Assembly (NCBI GenBank): GCA_021817985.1
Contig: JAKAFK010000019.1
Coordinates: 1-51,130, forward strand
DNA length: 51,130 nucleotides
DNA from: Pseudomonadota bacterium
GTDB lineage: Bacteria; Pseudomonadota; Gammaproteobacteria; Burkholderiales; JAKAFK01
Reading direction: 5' to 3'
Each line of letters begins with the position of its first letter. Positions within the stretch are counted from its first letter, which is position 1. The translations under genes and the position numbers were made by a program. Positions 19,009 through 28,205 of the stretch are shown here, one piece after another. The notes beneath the pieces were generated by a model, which was not told the origin of the DNA, ran no database searches, and saw only the letters and a program-made list of their open reading frames with translations.

Positions 19009-19684
19009 CTTCGTAAATCCTAGACTCAAAACATCGATTATGAACTAGTCCCCCAAGCCGCTCAAGAGCTGAACGGCTTGGGCTCCACGCTGGGGCGATG
19101 GGCGCGCCCGAGCAGCGAGGCGCGGGACGCGAGGGCATCCGCGTTCGGGCGGCCGCGCCCGGACGCGCTTGCGGTTTGAATGCGGTGGTGCATACTTAAA
19201 ATGCTCGTTCGGTCCGCCGCGTCGATTCCTGGCCACGGCCCGAGCGTCCGCCCGAGGGGTATAGAGGCCTCGCCATCCTCTGGGATGTCGGCCGTCGAGC
19301 CCTGCGGGGCTGGAACGTCGTGATTCGTTGGACAGGAGCCGGGGGCCCGGGAACCAGGCCGTTGGCTCGCGCGGGCAGCATGGGCTCGACTGCCGTCATC
19401 CGTGGGTGTCGTTTCGCGAGGAACGCGCCCGTGCCCATGCCGCACCGTCAAGACTCAAAAGGGATCCGCTCGTGCGGATCGGGTGTGTCACGCAGCGCAA
19501 AACGGTACCGGGGATCCGTGTTCTTGGCCTTGCTCAAGTGATGGAGGGCGAGCGGGACGTCTCCTGCGGTTTGCTCTGGCAGTGCCAACCGCTCGCTTTT
19601 TGCTTGGGCCCTGCGCCCCAGTGCCCCCTGCGCCACGCGTGAACAGGTTGCCTCAACCGGACCGCGAACAGAGGGGGATGCGCA
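19009..19684. other. Long divergent intergenic region between ilvE and prkA
   Basis: This 676-bp stretch must hold the ilvE promoter (-) and the prkA promoter (+). Two inverted repeats are visible: CCCAAGCCG/CGGCTTGGG at 19052-19060 and 19074-19082 (9-bp stem, 13-nt loop), and GATCCGC/GCGGATC at 19463-19469 and 19474-19480 (7-bp stem, four-base loop). TGGCA-G-TGCCA occurs at 19577-19587. No convincing sigma-54 or sigma-70 promoter is readable. Frames of about 100 residues here look like chance. It may hold regulation or a small RNA for the PrkA operon. Confidence 0.45.
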
Positions 19685-21664
19685 ATGAACAATGAAGCTG
19701 AAACGACCATCGGCGCGGAATCGAATGCGAAGTTTTTGAGTGCTCTTGCGGCCTTTACGCAGCGGCATCGGGCGCGTCACTGGGAGGGTACGTTCAGCGA
19801 GTTCGTGGAGCATGTGCTGCCGCAGGATCCGCGCAACATCACGCGAAACAGCCACGAGTATGTCTGGGACATGCTGCGCTGGACGGGGACGCGGCTGGGC
19901 GAAGCCGAAACCGAAACCCCGTCGGAAGGCGGACGCGCGAGTCCCTGTGGTCTTTTCCGGCAGGATCTGTTCGGCGTCGATGAGTCTCTCGGGCGTGTCG
20001 TCGATTATTTCAAGACGGCCGCCACGGGCTCCGAGGTCGGCCGTCGGCTCCTGCTGCTGCTTGGCCCGCCGTCCGGGGGCAAATCGACGCTGGTGATCCT
20101 CCTCAAGCGCGGGCTCGAGGAATACAGCCATACCGATGCGGGCGCCCTCTATGCCTTGAAGGGCTGCCCGGTGCACGAATCGCCGCTCCATCTCGTGCCC
20201 CATACGCTGCGCGCGAATTTTCGCGAGACGTACGGCGTGGACATCACGGGCGAGCTGTGTCCTTTGTGCCGAGCGCGTCTCGAAGACGAGTTCAATGGCG
20301 ACTTCCTCAAGTGCCCGGTGGAGCGGATCTTCATTTCCGAAGCCGGCCGCGTCGGCGTGGGGACCTATGCGCCGCACGACCCGACTACGGCGGACATCGC
20401 GGATCTGGTGGGTTCGGTGGACTTGTCCAAGGTCGCGGTGTATGGCGACGAAGGTGATCCGCGTGCCTGGTCCTGGTCCGGGGCGGTCTACGCGGCCAGC
20501 CGCGGTCTGCTCGAGATGATCGAGATTCTCAAGGTCAAGCGCGAATTCCTGTACCTGCTGCTCACGCTCACCCAGGAGAAAAACGTCAAGGTTTCCCGTT
20601 TTCCCCTGATCTATCTTGACGAGACCATCCTGGCCCACACCAACCTTGCGGAGTTCCGGAAGTTCCTGCAGGAGGAGGAGAACGAGGCGCTGCTCGATCG
20701 AATGGTGATCATCCAGGTGCCCTATACCCTCTCCTATCGCGAGGAGGCCCGCATCTACAAGAAGCTGATCTCGGCGGCGCCGGCCTTCCGTGCGGTGCAC
20801 CTCGATCCCCATGCCCTGCATGTGGCCGCGGTATTCGCCGTCCTCACGCGGCTACACGCCTCCGAACGCCGCGACCTGGACTTGCCCAAGAAGCTTCGCC
20901 TGTATGCCGGCGAGGATCTCGAGGGCTTCACCTCCATGGACACCGAGCGCATACGGGGGGAATCACCCGAAGAAGGGCTGTCCGGCGTCAGCCCACGCTT
21001 CGTCATCAACGCGCTGTCGGGGGCGATTTCCAAGAGCAACGTCTGCAGTCTCACCAGCATGGAGGTGCTGCTGGCACTGAAGGATGCCATCGAGTCCGAC
21101 GCGCGCATGGACGCCAAGCAGAAGCGCTCATGGGTGGATTTTCTGGTGGCGGCGCGCAAGGATTTCTACAATCGTTGGGTCAAGGAAGATGTCCACAAGG
21201 CGCTGTTCGCCTCGTTCGAGGACGAAGCGCAAACCTTGCTCGACAAGTACCTCGACGAGGTGGAGGCGACGCTCGACAGCCGGCAGATCGAAGATCCCAT
21301 GACCGGAGAGCGCCGCCAGCCCGACGAACGCTTTCTGCGCTCGGTCGAGGATAAGCTCGGCATTTCCGAATCGGGAAAGACCACCTTCCGCCAGGAAGTC
21401 GTGCGCAAGGCCATGGGCGCTTATAAGCGGGGCGAGAAGTTCACGCTGGGCAGCCATGCCCGGCTGCGCGAGGCGATCGAGCTTTACCTTTTCGAGGAAC
21501 GGCGGGATGTGCTGCGGCTGGTCACCTCGGCATCGCGACCCGACGAGGAGACGCGGCGGAAAGTTTCGGCGGTCGAACACCGGCTCGTGGACGAATATGG
21601 CTACGATCCCCACAGCGCCCAGGAGGCGCTCAACTACGTGACCACCTTGCTGTCGCAGGAGTGA
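19685..21664 (+). CDS. prkA: PrkA (YeaG) serine protein kinase / AAA+ protein
   Basis: PrkA-family AAA+ protein of 659 residues, described in different bacteria as a serine kinase or ATP-dependent protease and tied to stress or starvation. Walker A GPPSGGKST is at 127-135, preceded by DLFGVDESLGRVVDYF. A cysteine-rich insert CPLCRARL...KCPV follows, and a Walker B-like FPLIYLDETI. The C-terminal PrkA kinase-like domain covers the last 250 residues. GAGGGGG lies upstream of the ATG. It is the first gene of prkA-yeaH-spoVR, the order seen in Pseudomonas; in E. coli yeaG-yeaH are paired and the spoVR homologue ycgB lies apart. Substrates are unknown. Confidence 0.94.
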   Translation: MNNEAETTIGAESNAKFLSALAAFTQRHRARHWEGTFSEFVEHVLPQDPRNITRNSHEYVWDMLRWTGTRLGEAETETPSEGGRASPCGLFRQDLFGVDESLGRVVDYFKTAATGSEVGRRLLLLLGPPSGGKSTLVILLKRGLEEYSHTDAGALYALKGCPVHESPLHLVPHTLRANFRETYGVDITGELCPLCRARLEDEFNGDFLKCPVERIFISEAGRVGVGTYAPHDPTTADIADLVGSVDLSKVAVYGDEGDPRAWSWSGAVYAASRGLLEMIEILKVKREFLYLLLTLTQEKNVKVSRFPLIYLDETILAHTNLAEFRKFLQEEENEALLDRMVIIQVPYTLSYREEARIYKKLISAAPAFRAVHLDPHALHVAAVFAVLTRLHASERRDLDLPKKLRLYAGEDLEGFTSMDTERIRGESPEEGLSGVSPRFVINALSGAISKSNVCSLTSMEVLLALKDAIESDARMDAKQKRSWVDFLVAARKDFYNRWVKEDVHKALFASFEDEAQTLLDKYLDEVEATLDSRQIEDPMTGERRQPDERFLRSVEDKLGISESGKTTFRQEVVRKAMGAYKRGEKFTLGSHARLREAIELYLFEERRDVLRLVTSASRPDEETRRKVSAVEHRLVDEYGYDPHSAQEALNYVTTLLSQE

Positions 21665-21706
21665 CCGGCCCGCTCGAAAGGGGGCTGGGCGCGGCGGGGG
21701 TCCGGG

Positions 21707-22876
21707 ATGGTGAGAACCGACATGTCTGAAACGAGGCAATGGTACGACCTTTTTTCTCGCGGGGCGCGTGATTGGCTGCGGCACAACGAGAAGATACGCG
21801 ATGCGGTGAGACGGGAGTTGCCCGACCTCATCGCGGGCTCGGATCTGATCTCGCGGCCGGACAACCGGGCAGTGCAGGTTCCCGTCCGTTTCCTTGAACA
21901 CGCGCGATTCCGGCTACAGGATTCGGACACCCGAATGGGGGTGGGGCAAGGCGAAGGGCAGACCGGCGACGTGCTGACGCCGGTCGACAGCGGGCGCGAC
22001 GGCGCCGCGAAGGCCGCAGGCCAGGGCGAGGGCGAACTGAGCTTCCTGCTCGAGTTCAAGACGGACGACATCATCGACTGGGTGTGGGAGGAGTTCAAGC
22101 TCCCGCACCTCAAGCCCAAGCTGTCGCCCGCGATGGCAGGCGACGATTGGGTGAGGGAAGGCTGGGACCGGCGCGGGGCGCGCGCGCGGCTGGACCGGCG
22201 CCGGACCCTCAAGGAGGCCGTCAAGCGGCGGGCCGTCGAGCCGGCGGGGCCGGCGTTCGTGGACGAGGACCTGCGCTTCCGTCAGCTCGCGAGACGTCCG
22301 CGCCCGATCAGCGCGGCGGCGGTCTTCTTCGTCCTGGATGTGTCGGCCAGCATGGAAGAGTCGCAGCGGCGACTGGCCAAGACCTTCTTCTTCTGGGCGC
22401 TGCAAGGCATTCGCCGGCAATATGCGCGCGTCGAGACCGTGTTCATCGCCCACACCGTGCGTTCGTGGGAGTTCGGAGAAGACGAGTTTTTCCAGGTCAA
22501 GGGCGAGGGGGGCACTGTCGCGTCGACGGCGTTCGCGCACGCGCTCGACCTCTTGCACGAGCGCTTTCACCCTTCGCGCTACAACTGCTACCTTTTTTAC
22601 GCCTCGGACGGCGACAATTTCACCGAGGACCATCACGCCGCCCAACGGGCGCTGGATGAGCTCGTGCAGTGCCTGAGCTTCATGGGGTACGTGGAGACCG
22701 CCTCCGACGCGCTGGCGCATTTTCCCGACACCGAGATGGGAGGACTCTTTGCGGGGCTGGAATACGCCGGCCATCCCGCAGCAAGCTATCCGCTCAATCG
22801 CGCCGACGATATCTGGGGTGCCATACGCTCGTTTTTCAGCGAGCGCTCGCGCGCCGAGGACGGCAAACATGGCTGA
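21707..22876 (+). CDS. yeaH: YeaH/YhbH family (DUF444) von Willebrand-factor-A-like protein
   Basis: A 389-residue DUF444 protein, the usual partner of PrkA; biochemical role unknown. The N-terminal part has PVRFLEHARFRL and a Gly-rich linker (GVGQGEGQTGD) followed by FLLEFKTDDIIDWVWEEF. The C-terminal half is a VWA-like domain with a MIDAS-type DVSASMEES at about 211-219 and FYASDGDNFTED near 298. The ATG at 21707 follows a GGGGG stretch; the ATG at 21722 (MSETRQW) is an equally plausible start. Its stop overlaps the spoVR start by eight bases, implying coupled translation. Confidence 0.92.
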   Translation: MVRTDMSETRQWYDLFSRGARDWLRHNEKIRDAVRRELPDLIAGSDLISRPDNRAVQVPVRFLEHARFRLQDSDTRMGVGQGEGQTGDVLTPVDSGRDGAAKAAGQGEGELSFLLEFKTDDIIDWVWEEFKLPHLKPKLSPAMAGDDWVREGWDRRGARARLDRRRTLKEAVKRRAVEPAGPAFVDEDLRFRQLARRPRPISAAAVFFVLDVSASMEESQRRLAKTFFFWALQGIRRQYARVETVFIAHTVRSWEFGEDEFFQVKGEGGTVASTAFAHALDLLHERFHPSRYNCYLFYASDGDNFTEDHHAAQRALDELVQCLSFMGYVETASDALAHFPDTEMGGLFAGLEYAGHPAASYPLNRADDIWGAIRSFFSERSRAEDGKHG

Positions 22877-24248
22877 ACGGCTCGCGCAATACGCGGCCCG
22901 CTTCGAGGAGTTGGCAGGCAGCCTTGGATTGGACTACGACCCTGTCGATTTCGAGCTGGTGCCACCGGCTTTCATGCTCGAAGTCTCGATCTACGGGCTG
23001 CCTGTGCGCATGCCGCATTGGTCTTTCGGCGTGCGGTACATCTACCAGCTGGTGCAGACCCGCATGGGCAATTCGCAGATCTTTGAAGTGGTCTTTCCCG
23101 GCGATCCCAACCGCGCCTACCTGGCAGACACCAATAGCCTGGCGGAGAATTCGCTGGTGACGGCGCACGTGCTCGGACACGCGGATTTCGCCAAGCACAA
23201 CGCGCTTTTCCAGCGCAGCCGCCAAGAAGCCGGGGCGCACATTGTCGAGCAGGCGGCCACCCGCGCACGCCGCATCGAACGTGCGATCGTCGAGTTCGGC
23301 CAAGGCAGCGTCGAGCGCGTGCTCGACTGCGCGCTGGCGCTGGAGCAGCACATCGACGTGAACCAGGCGATCGGACGGGCGCCCTATCCGGTGTATGTGC
23401 CCGAGGGGCCTCAACGGGCCGCCGATGCGTTTTCCTCTCGCTTTCGCGACTTGCCCGGGGAGCCGGCGGCCTCGGTCAAGCCGGTCGCCGGACGTCGCGC
23501 GCCTGTCCCGGCGCGACCGGAAAATGACTTGTTGTGGTTCATCGCCCAGTACGCACCGGAACTCGAGGATTGGGAGCGCGAGATTTTTCTGGCCGTGCGC
23601 GAAGAGTCATTTTACTTCTACCCCCTTTTCGCCTGCCAGATCATGAACGAGGGCTGGGCGGCATATTGGCACGCCCGCCTCCTGCGGGAAGCGACGTTTC
23701 TGCCGGAATCCGTCTATGTCGACGCGATCAAGTCGCACTCCGACGTCGTGAGCCCGTTCGCGGGCGAACGGCGCCTCGCGCTCCAGGCCAACCCCTACCA
23801 TCTGGGCTTTTCCATATGGGAGCGCATCATCGAGGAGCAGGGCGTGGAGGGTGCGCGCAAGATCCGCGACCAGGAGGACGACTTCGGCTTCGTTCGCAAT
23901 TACCTCGATGCGAGGCTCGCCGAGACGTTGCAGCTGTTCGTGTACGAGGCGGAACGTCGCGGCCGCATCGAAATTGTCTCGAAGGACATCGAAAGCCTGC
24001 ATGAGCGACTTTTGGCACCCAAGTTCAACTATGGCGCCCCTCGCGTGAGCGTGAGCGAGATGAAGACCGACGGCACCCTGGTGCTCACGCATGCGCACCG
24101 CACGGATGGCCGGGGGCTCGACTTTGACCGCGCCGTGAAAGTGCTCGACTACATCCACCGTGTCTGGCGGCGTCCGGTCATCCTGCACACCGTGGACTTT
24201 CAGGGGGCCTCCAGGGTGCTCAAGGCGGGGGCGGACCGCAGCGACTGA
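22869..24248 (+). CDS. spoVR: SpoVR family protein
   Basis: SpoVR homologue (YcgB in E. coli) of 459 residues; in Bacillus SpoVR affects spore cortex, but its role in non-sporulating bacteria is unknown. Recognisable are DYDPVDFELVPPAFMLEV, MPHWSFGVRY, ENSLVTAHVLGHADFAKHN, the conserved Glu-Gly-Trp in CQIMNEGWAAYWHARLL, NPYHLGFSIWERI, and DDFGFVRNYLD. The ATG at 22869 overlaps the end of yeaH by eight bases; the frame is open further upstream but only within yeaH. It ends 26 bp from the convergent glnE stop. Confidence 0.94.
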   Translation: MAERLAQYAARFEELAGSLGLDYDPVDFELVPPAFMLEVSIYGLPVRMPHWSFGVRYIYQLVQTRMGNSQIFEVVFPGDPNRAYLADTNSLAENSLVTAHVLGHADFAKHNALFQRSRQEAGAHIVEQAATRARRIERAIVEFGQGSVERVLDCALALEQHIDVNQAIGRAPYPVYVPEGPQRAADAFSSRFRDLPGEPAASVKPVAGRRAPVPARPENDLLWFIAQYAPELEDWEREIFLAVREESFYFYPLFACQIMNEGWAAYWHARLLREATFLPESVYVDAIKSHSDVVSPFAGERRLALQANPYHLGFSIWERIIEEQGVEGARKIRDQEDDFGFVRNYLDARLAETLQLFVYEAERRGRIEIVSKDIESLHERLLAPKFNYGAPRVSVSEMKTDGTLVLTHAHRTDGRGLDFDRAVKVLDYIHRVWRRPVILHTVDFQGASRVLKAGADRSD

Positions 24249-24274
24249 CGAGCCCGCCGCTCCGTTCCCCGGAC

Positions 24275-26986
24275 TTACGCGGCGGCGCCGAAAATGAACG
24301 TCCAAAGGCGTTCGACCGTCTCCCTGTGGCGGGCCACGGCCTTCGGGTCGACGCGCGCGACGGGTTCTCCTTGCAGTCGTTGCGCGTGCTGCAACCTGCG
24401 ATAGTCCCGGTAGGCGCGTCTTGCGGCCTGGGCGAGTGAAGGCTCGATCAGGCCCAGCGCGCTGGCGGTTGCGATGAGCGCCAGGTTCCCGCTGTTGGCA
24501 CCGAGCTCCGGGTGCGCATGGGCATGGGCCAGCACCAAGTACTGGACGCAAAACTCGATATCGATCATGCCGCCGCGGTCATGCTTGACGTCGAATTGTC
24601 CGCTTTTGTTGGGATGTGCGGTCAGCACCTTGGCCCGCATGGCGGTCAATTCCTTCTTGAGCGCGGCAGGGTCGCGCGGCGCCCTCAGGATTCCGGTGCG
24701 CAGCTGCTCGAAGCGCTGCCCGATGGAAGGGTCGCCGGCGATGAACCGGGCGCGCGTCAAGGCCTGGTGCTCCCACACCCAGGCTTGGGTGCTTTGGTAC
24801 GCCTCGAAGGCGTCGAGCGAACTCACCAGCAGGCCCGCGGCCCCGTTAGGTCGCAGCCGAAGATCGATTTCGTAGAGGATGCCCGCGGCGGTGAAGCAGG
24901 TGAGCCAATGGGTGATGCGCTGGGCGAGTCGGGCATAGCGTTCCGGTGCCTCGGGATCGGGATCGTCGTACAGGAAAATGATGTCGAGATCGGAGGCGTA
25001 GCCCAGTTCGCGCCCCCCCAGCTTGCCATAGCCGATCACCGCGAAGGCGGGGGAGGGCAGATGGCGTCCCGGCTGAACCGCCCAGCACTCTTGCAACACC
25101 CATTCCACGATCACTTCCGCAAGGTCGCTGAGGCGATCGCTCAAGATTTCAAGAGGCAGGCGGCCTGCGAGGTCCTGGACCAGGAGATGAAACGTCTGGG
25201 CATGCTTGAAATGCCGCAGCGCATCCATCCGCGGGTCGACATCGGCCTCGGCTTCGCTCATGGCGCGTGCGAGCGCCTCGCGCAACTGCGGTTTCTCGAG
25301 CTCGGCCGCACTCAGGCGGGTATCGAGCAATTCGTCGAGGAGAATCGGATGGCGCGCGAGGTACTCCGCAGCCCAGGCGCTTGCGCCGCAGAGCCTTGCG
25401 ACATCGGCGAGGGCTGCGGGATATTCCGCGAGCAGGGCCAGATAGGTCTCTCGACGGGCGATGCTTTCGAGGAGCGCGAGCATGCGGGACAATGTCTCGC
25501 CGCTATTCGGCGCCTGGCCGGCGCGGGTGATCACGAGAGGCATGAGACGGTCCAGCCGGTCGCGGCTTCCGGCCGGGAGCTGTCGGTAACGACTGCTTTG
25601 CCGGAACGCAACAAGCTTGTCCCAGGCCGCCTCTGGCTGCGCGAAGCCGGCCGCGGACAGCCGCGAGTGTGCTTCCTTGGGGTCGATCTGGCTGATCCAG
25701 ATCGGCGGCAGGCCGGGGTCGAGGGGCGCAGGCGGGCCGAAAATGTCCTCGAAGTGGCGCGAGACGAGCGCGCGGTGCCGGGCGAGTTCACTGAGGAAGC
25801 CCTCGCAATCGTCGAATCCGAGGCTCTGGGCAATCTTCAGCGCATCCGCAGGATCCAGGGGGAGGTTTTGCGTCTGGGCATCGTCGAGGTACTGCAGGCG
25901 GTGTTCCAGCCTGCGCAGGAAAGTATAGGCTTGGTCCAGGTCGCTGACGGCACTCGGCGCGAGGCGAGCGCTGTCCCCCAGGGCGGCGAGGGCTCCCCGT
26001 GTCGCACGTATGCGCAGGCGGCGCGAGCGGCCGCCCCGGATGAGCTGAAACACCTGGACGATGAACTCGACTTCGCGGATGCCTCCGGGCCCGAGCTTGA
26101 TGTTGGACTTCAAGTCCCGCCGAAGCACCTCTTGCCGGATCTGGCCGTGCAACGCGCGCAGTTCGGCGATGGCGCCGAAGTCGAGGTAGCGCCTGAAGAC
26201 GAACGGTGAGACGATTTTGCTGAGCGAAGAGCCGATGTCGCCCGCATCGGGCCGGGGCAGGGGATAGGTCATGCGCGCCTTCACCCAGGCGTAGCGCTCC
26301 CAGGCCCGCCCTTGGGTGATGAGGTAGTCTTCGAGCATGGCGAAGCTTGCGACGAGCGGGCCGGAGTCGCCGTATGGGCGAAGCCGCATGTCGACGCGAA
26401 AGACGAAGCCGTCGGCGGTCGGCTCGTTGAGGGCGCGGATGAGCGCGCGTCCCAGGCGGACGAAGTACTCGTGGTTGCTGATGACCTCGGGGCCTTGCGT
26501 CTGCCCGTCCTCGGGATACGCGAATATGAGGTCGACGTCGGAGGACACGTTGAGTTCGCGGCCCCCCAGCTTGCCCATGGCGATCACCACCAGCGATTGG
26601 GGGCTGTGGCTGTCGTTTCCGATCGGGCGACCGTACCGCTCGGCAGCCCACAGGCTCAAATGATCCGTGGCGAAAGCGATGCCGAGGTCGGCGAGTGCCG
26701 TCATCGTGGTCATGACTTCATCGAGGGTCGCGAGTCCGGCGAGATCGCGCACCAGGACGCGCAGCATGATCCGTTTGCGCAACTCGCGCAGGCGCTTCCA
26801 AAGATCGGCTTCGGAAGAGATGGGCTGTGCGGCGAGAAAGGCGCGCATGCCGTCTGCGCCCCAGGGCTGGAGACCATCGCCCAGAAGCCACAGGCGCAGC
26901 AACGGATCCGCGTTCAGGCAGCTGCGCGCATAGCGGCTGAAGCGCTCGGCTTCTTCGATGGCCTGCTTGGCGGGATCGTTCATCAT
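24275..26986 (-). CDS. glnE: Glutamine synthetase adenylyltransferase/deadenylase GlnE
   Basis: GlnE adenylylates and de-adenylylates glutamine synthetase in response to PII and glutamine. From the ATG at 26986 it has 903 residues. Two nucleotidyltransferase domains are intact: the N-terminal adenylyl-removing domain with GKLGGRELN...SDVDLIF near residue 140, and the C-terminal adenylyl-transferase domain with GKLGGRELG...SDLDIIF near residue 655. Each is followed by its PII-uridylyl/adenylyltransferase helical region. The frame extends upstream to 27088, but MNDPAKQAIEEAERFSRYAR looks like the native start. In Pseudomonas glnE is followed by ilvE and waaF; here the prkA block separates them. 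Confidence 0.96.
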   Translation of the reverse strand: MMNDPAKQAIEEAERFSRYARSCLNADPLLRLWLLGDGLQPWGADGMRAFLAAQPISSEADLWKRLRELRKRIMLRVLVRDLAGLATLDEVMTTMTALADLGIAFATDHLSLWAAERYGRPIGNDSHSPQSLVVIAMGKLGGRELNVSSDVDLIFAYPEDGQTQGPEVISNHEYFVRLGRALIRALNEPTADGFVFRVDMRLRPYGDSGPLVASFAMLEDYLITQGRAWERYAWVKARMTYPLPRPDAGDIGSSLSKIVSPFVFRRYLDFGAIAELRALHGQIRQEVLRRDLKSNIKLGPGGIREVEFIVQVFQLIRGGRSRRLRIRATRGALAALGDSARLAPSAVSDLDQAYTFLRRLEHRLQYLDDAQTQNLPLDPADALKIAQSLGFDDCEGFLSELARHRALVSRHFEDIFGPPAPLDPGLPPIWISQIDPKEAHSRLSAAGFAQPEAAWDKLVAFRQSSRYRQLPAGSRDRLDRLMPLVITRAGQAPNSGETLSRMLALLESIARRETYLALLAEYPAALADVARLCGASAWAAEYLARHPILLDELLDTRLSAAELEKPQLREALARAMSEAEADVDPRMDALRHFKHAQTFHLLVQDLAGRLPLEILSDRLSDLAEVIVEWVLQECWAVQPGRHLPSPAFAVIGYGKLGGRELGYASDLDIIFLYDDPDPEAPERYARLAQRITHWLTCFTAAGILYEIDLRLRPNGAAGLLVSSLDAFEAYQSTQAWVWEHQALTRARFIAGDPSIGQRFEQLRTGILRAPRDPAALKKELTAMRAKVLTAHPNKSGQFDVKHDRGGMIDIEFCVQYLVLAHAHAHPELGANSGNLALIATASALGLIEPSLAQAARRAYRDYRRLQHAQRLQGEPVARVDPKAVARHRETVERLWTFIFGAAA

Positions 26987-27254
26987 TCGCAATGCCAACT
27001 GTGAGTGCCCATGCGACCGGCCGAATGTTCGGTAACTGATCGGATTTCCATAATGATACAGCGGCCGGCGTTGCCCAGGACTTTTCAAGTGTGCGTGGCA
27101 ACGAGGAGGCCGCGGCGCGGGTGGAGAGGCGCATCGCAGTCGGCCAGCCGTCGAGCGGTGCCATGACAGGGCATCCGGTGAAGGCGTGCTGATCGGGAAC
27201 CGCGTGCCCTGGTTCGAGCATCCGGCAGGCCGCGGTTGACGCGCAACGCGAGCC

Positions 27255-28205
27255 CTAGCCGCCGCTTCGTCTGGTCGCTGCCGGCCATCCCGGCAGGCTC
27301 ACCGTCAACACCCCGGCCATCACCAGTGCCGTGCCCGCCAGTTGGACCGTGGTCACCGGTTCGTTCAGGAACAGGGCGGCCAGAAACAGCGTCGAAACCG
27401 GCCCGCTGGCGCTGATGAGTGCCGCAGAGCGGGCGCCGACCCGACGGATCCCGGCGGAGAGCAGGAACGCCGGCATGACGGTGGACAAGACGGCCATGCC
27501 GAGCGCCAGGCCGTACACGGGAATGGGCTGCTCCAGGCGTCCAAGCGGCTGAGTCGCGAGGAACTGCATCACGCTGGCCACGCAGGCGACCGTCATGGCG
27601 TAGGCGGTAAAGCGCGTCGCGCCCAGCCGCCGGATGATCTCGCCGCTACCGACCAGATAGCCTGCATAGGCCCAGGCGCTTCCGAATACCAGGGCGGTAC
27701 CGATTACGCTGCCGGGCTGCCTTTGCGCGAGGCCCTGCAGGAATACCAGGGCGATCCCGCCGTAACTCAGCGCGAGCGAGAGCCTCTCGCGCCGGCCCAC
27801 GGGGCGGCGATACAGTATGGCGGTGAGGATCACCACCAGGGTCGGATAGACGAACAGCACCAGGCGCTCGAAATCGGCGGTGATCCATTGCAGCCCGAGA
27901 AAATCGAACAGTGCGGCCAGATAGTAGCCGAGGATCCCGAGTCCGCTCACCATCAGCCAGTCGCGGCCCCGCATGGGCTGTGGGGCACGGCGGTGCTGCC
28001 AGGCGGCGGCCGCGACGAAGAAGGGCACCGACAGCAGCATGCGCAGCGTGAGCAGAGTGACGGCGTCGATCCCATAGCGGTATGCAAGCTTGATCAGCAC
28101 CGCCTTGGCCGAAAAGCCGAGAGAGGAAAGGAGCACCAGGCCGGCGCCCAGCAGCGCCGAACTGGAATCGTCGGGTGTGGCGGTAGCGGTGTTGTCTTGG
28201 GTCAT
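27255..28205 (-). CDS. EamA/DMT-family transporter
   Basis: A 316-residue inner-membrane protein with about ten hydrophobic helices arranged as two EamA repeats. Repeat one runs from LLGAGLVLLSSLGFSAKAV to LVVILTAILY; repeat two runs from VIGTALVFGSAWAYAGYLV to LAGTALVMAGVLTVSL. The FNEPVTT-like LNEPVTTVQLAG near the C-terminus is typical of drug/metabolite exporters. Substrate cannot be predicted. GAAGG precedes the ATG by eight bases. It lies upstream of glnE with a 268-bp gap, divergent from acs. Confidence 0.88.
   Translation of the reverse strand: MTQDNTATATPDDSSSALLGAGLVLLSSLGFSAKAVLIKLAYRYGIDAVTLLTLRMLLSVPFFVAAAAWQHRRAPQPMRGRDWLMVSGLGILGYYLAALFDFLGLQWITADFERLVLFVYPTLVVILTAILYRRPVGRRERLSLALSYGGIALVFLQGLAQRQPGSVIGTALVFGSAWAYAGYLVGSGEIIRRLGATRFTAYAMTVACVASVMQFLATQPLGRLEQPIPVYGLALGMAVLSTVMPAFLLSAGIRRVGARSAALISASGPVSTLFLAALFLNEPVTTVQLAGTALVMAGVLTVSLPGWPAATRRSGG

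Noticed and set aside
19577-19595. TGGCAGTGCC... as a sigma-54 promoter for prkA
   Set aside because: The GG arm fits but the expected TTGC arm is absent at the right distance.
19328-19642. A 104-residue frame in the prkA leader
   Set aside because: No ribosome binding site, no recognisable fold, and composition like non-coding GC-rich DNA.
24254-24285. CCGCCGC/GCGGCGG as a bidirectional terminator between spoVR and glnE
   Set aside because: The loop is long, the stem enters the glnE coding end, and no T-run follows on either strand.
24512-26209. A 565-residue + strand frame inside glnE
   Set aside because: Antisense shadow of GlnE, whose two nucleotidyltransferase domains are intact on the other strand.
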